Source: CAYPEL01 sp036479985 (GTDB lineage Bacteria > Pseudomonadota > Gammaproteobacteria > DSM-19610). Taken from it: a stretch of 64,000 bases of DNA. Each line of letters begins with the position of its first letter. Positions within the stretch are counted from its first letter, which is position 1. Positions 9,466-18,697 of this stretch are shown piece after piece. The position numbers and the translations under genes are program-made. The notes beneath the pieces are model-generated. The model was not told where the DNA came from. It searched no databases and saw only the letters and a program-made list of their open reading frames with translations. The stretch is taken from contig CBDDAF010000003.1 of assembly GCA_965224815.1 (NCBI GenBank), positions 558,001-622,000 of the forward strand. The letters run 5' to 3'.

Positions 9466-10002
9466 CTATTGCATGACAAAGCTGGTAAAGAATACTTTTT
9501 CGACGCCCGGCTCACCGGTTTCTTCTTCAAGAACCTTTTGAACTTCAACCAGGGTTTCTTCACGAAGTTTTTCCTTACCTTCGCGTGTGTTCAACGCTAA
9601 TGGATCCTGATTACTAAACAACATAACCAGGTTATTACGAATGGCTGGCCGGTGTTCTTTTACCTGATCAACCATTTCACTGATTCGTGTGCCCAGTTCA
9701 ATCGTTATTTGCAAAAAGCGTATTTCAGAATCCTCTCCAAAATTCACTACAAAAGCTGGATCCAGTGGTATGTAATTCAGTGGTTGTTTGGTTTCAGAAA
9801 CTTTTTCTTCAACTTCTTCTTCACCCTCTGCAACGACCGTTTCTTCACCGCCGAGCATGCCGGTAAAATAAGCAGTCGCACCGGCTGACGCGCCGAGAAA
9901 CAACACAACAATGCTGATGATCAGCAGTTTCTTGGATTTTTTGGGTTTCGCAGTTGACTTTTCATCACCGCTCAAATCTAGATCGTCTTCTTTTGCTGGC
10001 AT
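9466..10002 (-). CDS. fliL: Flagellar basal body-associated protein FliL
   Basis: A 178-residue single-pass inner-membrane protein. A Lys-rich cytosolic stretch is followed by a membrane helix (about 26-48) and a periplasmic domain (NYIPLDPAFVVNFGEDSEIRFLQI) typical of FliL, which sits around the stator. The open frame reaches 10053, but that would place the start codon inside the sigma-54 promoter at 10037-10052. The ATG at 10002, preceded by GGGGA, is therefore the start. It is the first gene of the operon that runs to fliA. Confidence 0.94.
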   Translation of the reverse strand: MPAKEDDLDLSGDEKSTAKPKKSKKLLIISIVVLFLGASAGATAYFTGMLGGEETVVAEGEEEVEEKVSETKQPLNYIPLDPAFVVNFGEDSEIRFLQITIELGTRISEMVDQVKEHRPAIRNNLVMLFSNQDPLALNTREGKEKLREETLVEVQKVLEEETGEPGVEKVFFTSFVMQ

Positions 10003-10036
10003 AGGTTTATCCCCGAGTCTGTTCCACACAGGGAAT

Positions 10037-10052
10037 AGCAAGACGTATGCCA
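10037..10052 (-). promoter_or_regulatory. Sigma-54 promoter of the fliL operon
   Basis: On the minus strand the bases read TGGCAT-N5-TTGCT, a full match to the sigma-54 -24/-12 pattern with the required GG-N10-GC spacing. The implied transcription start is about 25 bases before the fliL ATG. It fits FleQ- or FleR-driven control of the export and switch operon. Confidence 0.85.
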
Positions 10053-10194
10053 CGGATGCATGCTATTTATTATTGATTAATAACAATGAGTTATAGGCGT
10101 GTATTTTTGATGCGTCGGGAAATTGACTTAATTTATCAAAAATCTGGCAATACTATGTCTGTAATGGACATTGGCATGACAAGAGATATTATGA

Positions 10195-11142
10195 TTACGC
10201 CGCTGTACCAAACCAGAAAGAAGTGTTTTTGCGTAGAAATTCGTCATAGCGCATGTAATGCGAGCCATCACATGAAAATGTCACGCTGATAAGACCATTG
10301 AACAGATTGATCGAGGCAGAGCGAAGATAAATGGTTTCATCGGTAAGCCGCAATGAACGCATGGTAGAGAGGATTGCGGCAATTTTTTCGGCAGGTAATA
10401 TTGCATCTACCGGATAAGGTGTACGTGGATAAGCCAGACAGATATCTGGATCTACAAGAGCTTCTCGATCAAGTAATCGGTAACGATAGGGATCCTCAAC
10501 TGTCCACACGGTTGCCCGGCTGCTGGAAAAATGAATGACACACTGGAATACTCCCCGCTCAGTTAATAAATCTTCAAGAATCGATAACGATTCGTCCATG
10601 TTTTGATCCATCAAACTGTCAACACGGTACTGTTCGAAAAGCGAGCCTCTGATAGCTGGATCACCTTTTATCTGTCGCCACTCATTCGATTCTTCATATA
10701 ACTTGGAAGTAACCGGCAAATCGCGTAAATCAAAATCTGCACCCAGATATCCCAGCATACCTTGTTCAGATCTGATCACATGTAATGCCGTCAGAGAGGG
10801 ACGTTTTGCATAGAGGCTAATATAGGCATCAGAAAGCAGGAAACCCCAGGCCGGTACTGCCTCTTTCATATAGGGACGCTTTGAACGGTCACGCCCGAAG
10901 TGTTCAGTGATCAAGCCATCTGTACAGATATTGTCACATATTTGCACTCCATCAACGTCGAGTACATACAAAAACGTACAGTATGGAATACCTGAAAAAC
11001 CAGCCAGTAGCACCTTATTCAGCTGATTCCTGTCACCCCAAACAGGGACGCAGGCATGTGCCAGATCTACCAATGATTCATTGAGCAGCTTGCCTAATTT
11101 TTCGCGCTGTAAATAGATACTGTCTTTCCATGAGATTTCCAT
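10195..11142 (-). CDS. Soluble PDC/Cache-like sensor protein
   Basis: A 315-residue protein with no signal peptide or membrane helix. Residues about 55-170 look like a PDC/Cache ligand-binding fold: TFLYVLDVDGVQICDN, then RDRSKRPYMKEAV, then LLSDAYISLYAKRPSLTALHVI and GYLGADFDLRDLP. The C-terminal half (about 190-315) is not recognised. PDC/Cache domains usually sit outside the membrane in chemoreceptors and kinases, so a free cytosolic form is notable. It lies between the fliL operon and a GGDEF/EAL gene on the same strand, which suggests a signalling role linked to motility; the ligand is unknown. Confidence 0.7.
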   Translation of the reverse strand: MEISWKDSIYLQREKLGKLLNESLVDLAHACVPVWGDRNQLNKVLLAGFSGIPYCTFLYVLDVDGVQICDNICTDGLITEHFGRDRSKRPYMKEAVPAWGFLLSDAYISLYAKRPSLTALHVIRSEQGMLGYLGADFDLRDLPVTSKLYEESNEWRQIKGDPAIRGSLFEQYRVDSLMDQNMDESLSILEDLLTERGVFQCVIHFSSSRATVWTVEDPYRYRLLDREALVDPDICLAYPRTPYPVDAILPAEKIAAILSTMRSLRLTDETIYLRSASINLFNGLISVTFSCDGSHYMRYDEFLRKNTSFWFGTAA

Positions 11143-11326
11143 TGGTAACTTTCACCGTCAATGTTGATTATTATTAATCAGCTATTGTGAGCGAAGTGCA
11201 TGAAAAGTTAAAGAACCCAATCTGTCTCCATGAGGAGACGCAGGTATTTTTATTAAGGAATATTATGCAGCGGGTTAACCGTGATTACCGGGGGGGGGGT
11301 CTTCGCGGCTGAAGCCGCTCCTACAT
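11143..11326. other. Gap with G10 run and a REP half-site
   Basis: This 184-base gap separates the GGDEF/EAL gene from the PDC-sensor gene. It holds a run of ten G (11290-11299) and one arm of the REP repeat (11303-11325) immediately before the end of the GGDEF/EAL gene. I see no convincing promoter for the PDC-sensor gene. Confidence 0.6.
11303..11325 (-). repeat. Single REP half-site
   Basis: One 23-base arm of the REP family seen four times elsewhere here as inverted pairs (core GGAGCGGCTTCAGCCGCGA). It ends one base before the stop codon of the GGDEF/EAL gene. The partner arm is absent or lost; a G10 run sits just beside it. Confidence 0.85.
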
Positions 11327-13582
11327 TTAGTGCCCGGCTTTTGATAGCCAGTCGGCAAAACCATCACAGGGTAACGGTTTACTAATGTGGAATCCCTGTG
11401 CTGAATCACAACCCAGTTGCTGTAACTGGGTGAGTACAGATTGTTCCTCAACACCTTCAGCAACAACCTTGCAGTGTAAGTTATGACCCAACTCAATGAT
11501 GGATCGCACTATGGCCGCATCTTGCGTACCTGGCTGTAAATTTTCCAGGAAAGACTGGTCAATTTTCAGCGTACTGATTGGCAGGTGCTTGAGGTATGCC
11601 AATGAAGAATATCCTGTACCAAAATCGTCGATAGCAATACCAACACCCAGTTCACTTAATTTAGCCAGGATGCTGGCACCCTGATCAAGATCGAGCATGA
11701 GCGTTCCTTCTGTAATCTCGATCTCAAGTTGACTGCCCTTTACACCGGCATCAGATAGCGCCCTTTCAATGCTGTCGAGCAAGTCGGGTGACTGAAATGA
11801 ACGTGCTGAGACATTGATTGAGACAGGTATTGCCTGGCCACTATTTGACCAATGCTTGCTCTCAGACAACGCTTGAGTCAGCACCCAATCGGTAATTGGC
11901 ATAATCATACCCAGCTGTTCAGCAACCGGGATAAATTGCAACGGCTGAACCAAACCATCATGAGGATGATGCCAGCGGATAAGTGCTTCAGCACCAGAAA
12001 GTTTTCCATTTTGCGTATCAATTTTGGGTTGATAATGCAGCACGAATTCATTTCTTTCTAATGCACCATGTAACTGCCCGGAATACTGTAGCTGCTCTTG
12101 TGCCGATGGAGTTAAACCGGCTTCATAAATAACAAAAGGTGTTGAATTCCATTTTGCACGGTACATAGCACTGCTGGCATGGCTCACGAGTGTGTCAGGA
12201 TCATCACCATGTTGCGGTGAAAATGCAATGCCGGTCGCTATACTCAGGCACAAATTTTTATCACCAACGATAAAAGGCTTAGACATGGAATCAACCAGCT
12301 TGAGTAATACTTTATCAACAGCCTGTTCTGTTTCTTCCAGAGGTAATGACAATATAATACCAAATTCATCGCCACCTAATCGGGCGAGAGTATCTGAATC
12401 TTGCACAACCTTACGTAGACGAATGGCAACCTGACGCAATATGTCATCGCCACCTTGTTGACCCAAAGAGTCGTTGTACATTTTGAACTGATTAATATCC
12501 AGTGTCATAACCGCAATACTGCTACCCGGCGTACGTTGCACTGCTTTCACCGCTAATGTAAGTCGGTCATACCACAATGCCCGGTTAGCAAGCCCGGTAA
12601 TTTCATCTGTAGTTGCTAACTGCTCCAATCGTTGCCGGTCACTGCGCAATGCTGTGAAATCTTCCATCAGGCAATGTACGCGCAAAACACGTTTACGCCG
12701 ATTTTTTATTGGGTGAAAGGCGATCCTGTACCAGAACACTTTATCATCAGCTTCGGTAACGCGTACTTCCAATTGCACGGATTCACCATCAATAACCTGT
12801 TGCCAGGCGGTTAAAACCCGCTCTCTCTCTGATCCATCGATACGGAAAAAACAGGGGATGGGTGCTTCAAGCTGATCATTACAAAATTGTCGGGTGCCAG
12901 GACTGGCATAACTGATGCTGTTGGTTTCAATATCAACAGTCCAGAGCATCTGAGGAATACTTCCGAGCAGTTGGTCAGCCAGATTATGTTCTTCGTCCAT
13001 TACGTCACATTGGTCGCTAAGCTTTTCAACTGCTGCACGCCAGTATGCTTCACTTGTGATGCCAGCATCACGAAAAATAATTTTAACCAATGCAGATCTA
13101 AGTTGTTCTCGATCCTGCTGATCGATCTGATCGTCAGTTAATATTAATTGTTGCAAATGTTCCAGAAAAAGACGAGAGATACCAAGCATCCAAACCGGTT
13201 TGACACCCGACTGATGCAGTGTTCGTCCTCTATATTCAGTTTGTGCTGTAGCGGCATTGTCTACATTGCCATTTAACAATCCCAACATATGCTGCAATTG
13301 GCTGCGGACAAACTCACCAATGCTGCCACCCTTACGTTCATAGGCATACAATACATCTGCAATGTCGGGATTATCGAACAGATAGTTATAGACGGCTTCG
13401 GCATAGCCAGCCGCACCCTGCACCAGAACTTCCTGATAACGATTCAACAACACGGAATCATGCTCAGAAATCTGAAGTACAAAATTAAATTCTTTACCGG
13501 AAACAGGCGACGATATTTTTTTTCTGCTATTCGTCTGCTGAGTCTTCGCCTGCGCTCCCCGCCTTTTCGCCGCTGCTGGCAT
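11327..13582 (-). CDS. Globin-like/PAS/GGDEF/EAL c-di-GMP signalling protein
   Basis: A 751-residue protein. Residues about 35-190 resemble the globin-coupled-sensor domain (GGSIGEFVRSQLQHML, then HQSGVKPVWMLGISRLFLEHL). A PAS-like region follows (about 205-310), then GGDEF (about 320-485; RLGGDEF intact at 402-407) and EAL (about 495-751; EALIRW, DDFGTGYSSL, KIDQSFL and EGVE all present). The product site upstream of GGDEF reads QDSD, not RxxD, so product inhibition may be absent. Both catalytic cores look intact, so it could make or break c-di-GMP, with net direction set by the sensor. The nearest histidine to the haem-ligand position (H123) is one residue off the usual spacing. A Lys/Arg-rich N-terminus precedes the globin part. 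Confidence 0.85.
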   Translation of the reverse strand: MPAAAKRRGAQAKTQQTNSRKKISSPVSGKEFNFVLQISEHDSVLLNRYQEVLVQGAAGYAEAVYNYLFDNPDIADVLYAYERKGGSIGEFVRSQLQHMLGLLNGNVDNAATAQTEYRGRTLHQSGVKPVWMLGISRLFLEHLQQLILTDDQIDQQDREQLRSALVKIIFRDAGITSEAYWRAAVEKLSDQCDVMDEEHNLADQLLGSIPQMLWTVDIETNSISYASPGTRQFCNDQLEAPIPCFFRIDGSERERVLTAWQQVIDGESVQLEVRVTEADDKVFWYRIAFHPIKNRRKRVLRVHCLMEDFTALRSDRQRLEQLATTDEITGLANRALWYDRLTLAVKAVQRTPGSSIAVMTLDINQFKMYNDSLGQQGGDDILRQVAIRLRKVVQDSDTLARLGGDEFGIILSLPLEETEQAVDKVLLKLVDSMSKPFIVGDKNLCLSIATGIAFSPQHGDDPDTLVSHASSAMYRAKWNSTPFVIYEAGLTPSAQEQLQYSGQLHGALERNEFVLHYQPKIDTQNGKLSGAEALIRWHHPHDGLVQPLQFIPVAEQLGMIMPITDWVLTQALSESKHWSNSGQAIPVSINVSARSFQSPDLLDSIERALSDAGVKGSQLEIEITEGTLMLDLDQGASILAKLSELGVGIAIDDFGTGYSSLAYLKHLPISTLKIDQSFLENLQPGTQDAAIVRSIIELGHNLHCKVVAEGVEEQSVLTQLQQLGCDSAQGFHISKPLPCDGFADWLSKAGH

Positions 13583-13884
13583 CTTCGCGTCCGTGATTCT
13601 TTATAATAGTATTCAATTTACCATAGCCGTTACTGGCAATACAATCAATCAGTTAAATTAAGATCTTACAGAAACGTAAAACAACTAGAACACATTTAAC
13701 ATCTGCCATAACTTGTCAGAGATCATTTAAAACGTCAAAATTTTGTTTTGTTTGTCTAACAGTTAAAGTGCCAACAGAATCTCTGTACAAACATTACACA
13801 CTTAGACTCATCCTAAACAAAATTTATTGCCATTCTGGCAAGGTGCGCTCTAGTTAACCATTAATTAATTTAAGACTTCTTTTG
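13583..13884. other. Gap between fliK and the GGDEF/EAL gene
   Basis: About 300 bases, AT-rich. Close to fliK it contains a short hairpin that could stop fliK transcription (13827-13841). The part near 13600 should hold the promoter of the GGDEF/EAL gene, but no sigma-54 or sigma-28 match was found. No gene is seen. Confidence 0.6.
13827..13841 (-). terminator. Possible terminator after fliK
   Basis: A six-base-pair stem (TTGCCA/TGGCAA) with a three-base loop, followed on the minus strand by TAAATTTTGTTT. It lies about 45 bases after the fliK stop. The stem is short, so it is a weak call. Confidence 0.45.
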
Positions 13885-15186
13885 CTATGCAAATAAATCC
13901 AATCGGCCAGCTACTGAAACGGCTGTCGACCAACGTTCTACAGGCCCATCTTCAATACTCTGGTCAACCTTATTTTCTAATGAACCGGCGGAATGATGAG
14001 ATAGGTTTTCTTCTCGTGCCTGGCGCTGATGTGTAAAAGACTCTTCTGAGACATCAACATCCGCGAGTTGCACGCCCTGGTTTTCAAACATTTCCTTTAA
14101 ACGAGGTATCGCTGCTTCAAGTGCATCACGAACGATACTGTGTGCGGCAGTAAATTGAACAGTTACCTGGTCATTTTGCATCTGAACTTTCACTTCCATA
14201 GGACCCAGATGTGCAGGATTCAGTTTAATTTCTGCACCCTGTATTCTTTGATTAACCATCCACTGAATCTTATCTGTTACTTCCTGATTCCAACCCGCGT
14301 TCTGAAAGGGTGTATTAAGACTCAGACTGGGTAATACCTGTGTGCTGTTTTGGGCCGGTACTGGGGCCATTGTCTGCACTGCTGAAAGCACACTTGTCAG
14401 ATCGTGACGATTGCTTATTTCGCTTCCTGTTACAGGTGTTGATATGCGTCGTAAATCTTGCATGATAATACTGCTATCGATAGGAGGAGTAGCAGTACGC
14501 ACAACTGGTTTTATCAATTCTTCTGAAATTGTCTTGGCTGTCTGTAAAGCATCATCCATCTCGTTTGCATTAACAGTCAGGGGGATTTGTTTGCCAATTA
14601 ATTCTCGATTTTCTAACTGATTGAAGCCTTGATGCCTTACGGATTGTTCCTGAAGTAGCATTCCAGAAGCAGGAATTTCCAGTTTGGTCTGCTCTGTTAA
14701 CAGCGGTTGTGTGATGGCAGGCGGAATAGTGGTATCAATAGATGTTTGTGGTAAGCCAGTGGCTATAACAGGTTCTTCCTCAAGTGAAGATTCATCTAAA
14801 GTAATTTCCTGAGGAGCTTCCTTTACCAGGATAGTTTTAATCGCTGCAGAAACAGTAGTGGCAGGTGCTTTATCAGCTATTTCTAATGCTTCAATGGATG
14901 TACCAGCAAGTAACGGCAATGATTCACCGTTATTGCCGTCAATCAATTCTTCAGACGGCAAATCTTGGCCATTATCCGCCACTTGTTTGCCTTCGATTGT
15001 TGCCTGCAATACTTCACCCGTCACTGGGGGATTACCCAGAGAGCCACTTAATAATGCCAAAAGGCCAGAAAATGCCTCTGTAGCACCTTGTAATTCCGTA
15101 CTATTTTCCACCACAGGAAGCGTACCCGTGGAGCTTGCCACGTTTACTGCAGGAAAAATGACTGGTTGCGTCATACCATTACTCAA
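13885..15186 (-). CDS. fliK: Flagellar hook-length control protein FliK
   Basis: A 433-residue protein with a long low-complexity N-terminal region and a conserved C-terminal hook-length domain (about 290-400; LNPAHLGPMEVKVQMQNDQVTVQF, then RDALEAAIPRLKEMFENQGV). FliK measures the hook and triggers the FlhB substrate switch. It is set apart from fliJ by about 85 bases and has its own sigma-54 promoter. An in-frame ATG four codons later (15174) is also possible. Confidence 0.93.
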   Translation of the reverse strand: MSNGMTQPVIFPAVNVASSTGTLPVVENSTELQGATEAFSGLLALLSGSLGNPPVTGEVLQATIEGKQVADNGQDLPSEELIDGNNGESLPLLAGTSIEALEIADKAPATTVSAAIKTILVKEAPQEITLDESSLEEEPVIATGLPQTSIDTTIPPAITQPLLTEQTKLEIPASGMLLQEQSVRHQGFNQLENRELIGKQIPLTVNANEMDDALQTAKTISEELIKPVVRTATPPIDSSIIMQDLRRISTPVTGSEISNRHDLTSVLSAVQTMAPVPAQNSTQVLPSLSLNTPFQNAGWNQEVTDKIQWMVNQRIQGAEIKLNPAHLGPMEVKVQMQNDQVTVQFTAAHSIVRDALEAAIPRLKEMFENQGVQLADVDVSEESFTHQRQAREENLSHHSAGSLENKVDQSIEDGPVERWSTAVSVAGRLDLFA

Positions 15187-15215
15187 CTTACTTGTTTTAT
15201 CGTTAACAAGAAGAG

Positions 15216-15231
15216 AGCAACAGACATGCCA
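15216..15231 (-). promoter_or_regulatory. Sigma-54 promoter of fliK
   Basis: Minus strand TGGCAT-N5-TTGCT, a full match to the sigma-54 consensus with GG-N10-GC spacing. Transcription would begin about 20 bases before the fliK start codon. It lies in the fliJ-fliK gap, so fliK can be expressed apart from fliEFGHIJ. Confidence 0.85.
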
Positions 15232-15270
15232 ACTTGGAGGAATATCCTGAATAAATCAGAGCATCAATAA

Positions 15271-15720
15271 TTATTTTGTTTTTTGAGAATGGCGATGCAT
15301 CCTTTGAGCATGTTCATCAAGCATCTGCTGCTCGCGTTTTTTCTGCTCGTGTTGCTCATCCGCCTTAAAACGTTCAATTAATTTATCAACAACCTGGGTG
15401 TGCCGGTGTAAATCATTCCATTGATCCTGATTTTGATGATGCTGGTTACGGCACTGTACTATCATTAGCTCCTGTTGCTGTATGGCTTGATTTAATCGCG
15501 CAAGAAATATTCGGTAGTCATGCAGCTGAAGCGCATCCAGGCCAGCATGGCCACGGGTAGAAAATTGTGCGGCATACTGATCCCGGTAGGCCTGCAGTTC
15601 TTTTAATCTGGCTTCCTGGTCAGATAGTTTTTGACGGCTTTCACTCATATGTTTTGCCGCAGTATTTTCGCGGCTCTCTGCTACACGTTGAACAGGTTGC
15701 ATGCGTTTAGTACGGGTCAT
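15271..15720 (-). CDS. fliJ: Flagellar export chaperone/ATPase stalk protein FliJ
   Basis: A 149-residue, highly charged, almost wholly coiled-coil protein with the FliJ pattern (KRMQPVQRVAESRENTAAKHM, then LQAYRDQYAAQF). FliJ links the FliI ATPase ring to FlhA. Its ATG overlaps the fliI stop as ATGA. Confidence 0.93.
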   Translation of the reverse strand: MTRTKRMQPVQRVAESRENTAAKHMSESRQKLSDQEARLKELQAYRDQYAAQFSTRGHAGLDALQLHDYRIFLARLNQAIQQQELMIVQCRNQHHQNQDQWNDLHRHTQVVDKLIERFKADEQHEQKKREQQMLDEHAQRMHRHSQKTK

Positions 15721-17084
15721 AACGCGTCAACACTGCCCAGTGATTGCGCGAGTCCAGACAGACTTTCGGAAAAGCCAGTTTGTTGGTTCAAATTTTGTTG
15801 CAAGAAATTATTTAACTGTGGATACATCACAACGGCTTCGTCGATACGCGGATCACTGCCAGCCTGATAAGCACCGACACTGATCAAGTCACGGTTCTGA
15901 CGGTAGGTTGAATAGATTTGCCGGAAGCGTCTAGCTGCCTGCTCGTGTTCCGGATTCACAATTTCAGTCATAGCGCGGCTGATTGAAGCCTCTACATCAA
16001 TGGCCGGATAGTGTCCGGCTTCTGCCAGTTCTCTCGACAACACCAGATGCCCATCCAATATGGCTCTTGCTGCATCGGCAATTGGATCATTCTGATCATC
16101 ACCTTCTGTCAACACCGTATAAAATGCAGTAATTGATCCGCCACCTACTTTACCGTTACCCGCACGTTCAACCAATTGCGGCAGTTTAGCAAATACAGAA
16201 GGCGGATAACCTTTGGTTGCCGGTGGCTCACCGATAGCCAGGGCTATTTCACGCTGCGCCTGGGCAAACCGTGTTAATGAATCCATTAACAATAAAACCT
16301 GTTTACCCTGATCACGAAAATGTTCAGCAACACTGGTCGCTAACATGGCGCCATGTAACCGCATCAAGGGAGAAGTATCTGCCGGTGTTGCAATCACAAC
16401 TGAACGTGACAGCCCCGCTTCACCCAGAATATTTTGAACGAATTCCTTGACCTCACGGCCACGTTCACCGATCAAACCAACGACGATGACATCAGCATTG
16501 GTGTAGCGTGTCATCATGCCCAACAAGACACTCTTGCCAACACCACTGCCTGCAAATAGTCCCATCCGCTGACCCCGTCCAACCGTTAACAACGCATTGA
16601 TCGCGCCAACACCAACATCAAGCGGTTCTTGTATAGGTGCACGATTTAGCGGGTTTATAGATTTGCCTGTTAACGACACCAGTTTTTCAGGTCGTAAAGG
16701 TCCTTTGTCATCCAATGGATGCCCTGTTCCATCAAGCACCCGCCCAAGCAAATTATCGCCTACCGGTACCTGACAGGTTGTATGCAAAGGTTTAACCCGT
16801 GCATCTGGCCCTAATCCTTGCAGATCACCCAGCGGCATAAGAAAAATTTTGTCATCATGAAAGCCTACCACTTCTGCTTCAACTGGCTCACTTAGTGAAG
16901 ACGTTACCAGGCAACGTCCACCAATTGGAGCCTGGCAACCAACGGCTTCCAGCGTCAGGCCAACCATGCGTGTTAAACGGCCTTCCACTTGCATGGGCAC
17001 TGGTTCAGCAGCTCGCTCCAAATAGGGATCTAAACGCTGCTTCCAGATACTGCTTCTATTAGTTTCCAGTTGATCAGTTACCAT
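15717..17084 (-). CDS. fliI: Flagellum-specific ATPase FliI
   Basis: A 455-residue F1-beta-like ATPase that energises flagellar export. It carries the Walker A FAGSGVGKSVLLG, the Walker B region LLLMDSLTRFAQAQREI and the GEPPATKGYPPSVFAKLP signature. I start it at the ATG at 17084 (MVTDQLETN), which has GAGAG ahead and overlaps fliH by 11 bases; an upstream start at 17117 would only add out-of-family residues. It lies between fliH and fliJ. Confidence 0.96.
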   Translation of the reverse strand: MVTDQLETNRSSIWKQRLDPYLERAAEPVPMQVEGRLTRMVGLTLEAVGCQAPIGGRCLVTSSLSEPVEAEVVGFHDDKIFLMPLGDLQGLGPDARVKPLHTTCQVPVGDNLLGRVLDGTGHPLDDKGPLRPEKLVSLTGKSINPLNRAPIQEPLDVGVGAINALLTVGRGQRMGLFAGSGVGKSVLLGMMTRYTNADVIVVGLIGERGREVKEFVQNILGEAGLSRSVVIATPADTSPLMRLHGAMLATSVAEHFRDQGKQVLLLMDSLTRFAQAQREIALAIGEPPATKGYPPSVFAKLPQLVERAGNGKVGGGSITAFYTVLTEGDDQNDPIADAARAILDGHLVLSRELAEAGHYPAIDVEASISRAMTEIVNPEHEQAARRFRQIYSTYRQNRDLISVGAYQAGSDPRIDEAVVMYPQLNNFLQQNLNQQTGFSESLSGLAQSLGSVDAL

Positions 17085-17691
17085 CTGCACGTCTCTCGCC
17101 ACCCAATACGTTTGCAATAATGGCGTTTATCCTTGATTCAACCGTGGCATCAATTTGCGATGATTCAGTCAAGATTCGACACCCTCCTCTGGTCTGAACG
17201 GGGTCTGAAACTATATTTATATTTTGGGCTTCTTCATGCATTGACAAGGCATCGCGAACCATCTCAATATCATCCGGATGTAAAATCAATCTTAACTCTC
17301 GACTGGTAACCGGCAAAGCAGCCATCGCTTCCCTGACAACTGCAATAACCTGTTCAGGGTCTGTTTTTAATTCACGGCGCACCAGTTGCCGGGCCACTAT
17401 GAGAGACAGCTGTACCAATTGCTCTTCGACTGTTTCATCCAGTTCAGCAAAAGGCGCTTGTAATGCCTGGAATAGTGATGCCAGTTGAGTCACCTGATCT
17501 TTGATGAGTTGTGCACCCGCAGCGCGGCCTTCCTGAAGACCCTGGTCAAAACCTTCCTGCCTGGCCTGATCCTGCAAGGCTTCCATTTGACCGGCAGTCA
17601 ATAAGCCTTGTGAACTTTCACCCTGCCCCACTTCCGGTGCACGCCATGGCTGAACGGCATCAACTTGATTACCACAAATAACCTTAGACAA
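17074..17691 (-). CDS. fliH: Flagellar assembly protein FliH
   Basis: About 205 residues: an N-terminal tail (LSKVICGNQVDAVQPWRAPEV), a central coiled coil rich in Gln/Glu (QMEALQDQARQEGFDQGLQEG) and a C-terminal domain that binds FliI. FliH homologues usually begin close to the SKVI motif, which here follows a TTG at 17691 with GGGAG nine bases ahead. This makes a UUG start likely; the first ATG (17727) would overlap fliG by 44 bases and add 12 atypical residues. Confidence 0.9.
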   Translation of the reverse strand: MSKVICGNQVDAVQPWRAPEVGQGESSQGLLTAGQMEALQDQARQEGFDQGLQEGRAAGAQLIKDQVTQLASLFQALQAPFAELDETVEEQLVQLSLIVARQLVRRELKTDPEQVIAVVREAMAALPVTSRELRLILHPDDIEMVRDALSMHEEAQNINIVSDPVQTRGGCRILTESSQIDATVESRINAIIANVLGGERRADGN

Positions 17692-18697
17692 ATTCCTCTG
17701 CTCCCTTACCGCCCAGCATGATGTCACCTGAATCGGCCATGCGGCGTGCTATTGACAGTATTTCCTTTTGCGCGCCTTCAACTTCACTTAATCGCACAGG
17801 ACCTTTATTTTCCAGATCATCGCGCATCATTTCTGCAGCACGCTTGGACATATTTTTGAATATTTTTTCCTTCAGTTCTTCATCAGCCCCTTTAAGCGCC
17901 AGGATTAAAGTCTCTGAAGCTACTTCCCGCAACAATGCCTGTATACCCCGGTCATCAACATCAATCAGATTATCAAACACAAACATCAAGTCCTGTATTT
18001 GCTGACCAATGTCCTCATCAACTTCCTTGATCGATTCCATCACTTCGCTTTCAATTGCGCTATCCACGAAGTTAAGAATATTCGCTGCAGCTTTGACACC
18101 ACCCACTGAAGAAGACTGCATGCTCTGATTACCGCTGAACTGACTTTCCAGAATTTGATCCAGTTCCTGCAATGCAGATGGCTGCACGCCATCCAACGTT
18201 GCAATGCGCAGCAATACATCATGGCGGGTATTTTGTGGAAAAAACCCTAGTACAGCAGCAGCATGATCATTGTCCAGATAAGACAATACTATCGCCTGAA
18301 TTTGTGGATGTTCCTGCTTGATCATTTCCGCTACGGCACGCGCATCCATCCATTTCAGTGCTTCAAGCCCCTTTGAGCTGCTACCTAGAAGAATCCGATC
18401 CATCAAGCCACTGGCTTTTTCTTCACCTAGCGCTTCGACCATCGCTTTACGAATATAATCTTCAGCACCTACTCCCAATGCAGTCTGATCCAGCACCCTG
18501 GAATTAAACTCATCCAGCACAGTGACCAACTGATCACGCCCAACATTCGTCATGGTAGCCATAGCAGAACCCACTTTTTGTACTTCTTTTGGCCCCATAT
18601 GTTTCAGAACTGCGGCAGCTTTATCTTCACCTAAAGCAAGCAACAATAAAGCAGCGCGGTCTGTACCTGATAAATTTGTAGCGCTGGAATCAGCCAT
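17684..18697 (-). CDS. fliG: Flagellar motor switch protein FliG
   Basis: A 337-residue rotor protein with three armadillo-like domains. It has the EHPQ motif (MIKQEHPQIQAIVLSYLD) and the charged C-terminal torque helix region (FDNLIDVDDRGIQALLREV). The ATG at 18697 (MADSSATN) overlaps the end of fliF by eight bases and has GGGTGG ahead of it. FliG connects the FliF ring to FliM/FliN and the stator. Confidence 0.95.
   Translation of the reverse strand: MADSSATNLSGTDRAALLLLALGEDKAAAVLKHMGPKEVQKVGSAMATMTNVGRDQLVTVLDEFNSRVLDQTALGVGAEDYIRKAMVEALGEEKASGLMDRILLGSSSKGLEALKWMDARAVAEMIKQEHPQIQAIVLSYLDNDHAAAVLGFFPQNTRHDVLLRIATLDGVQPSALQELDQILESQFSGNQSMQSSSVGGVKAAANILNFVDSAIESEVMESIKEVDEDIGQQIQDLMFVFDNLIDVDDRGIQALLREVASETLILALKGADEELKEKIFKNMSKRAAEMMRDDLENKGPVRLSEVEGAQKEILSIARRMADSGDIMLGGKGAEEFV

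Noticed and set aside
13700..13800. Sigma-54 promoter for the GGDEF/EAL gene
   Set aside because: A TGGCAC is present on the minus strand, but the -12 position reads CTGTT, without the required GC.
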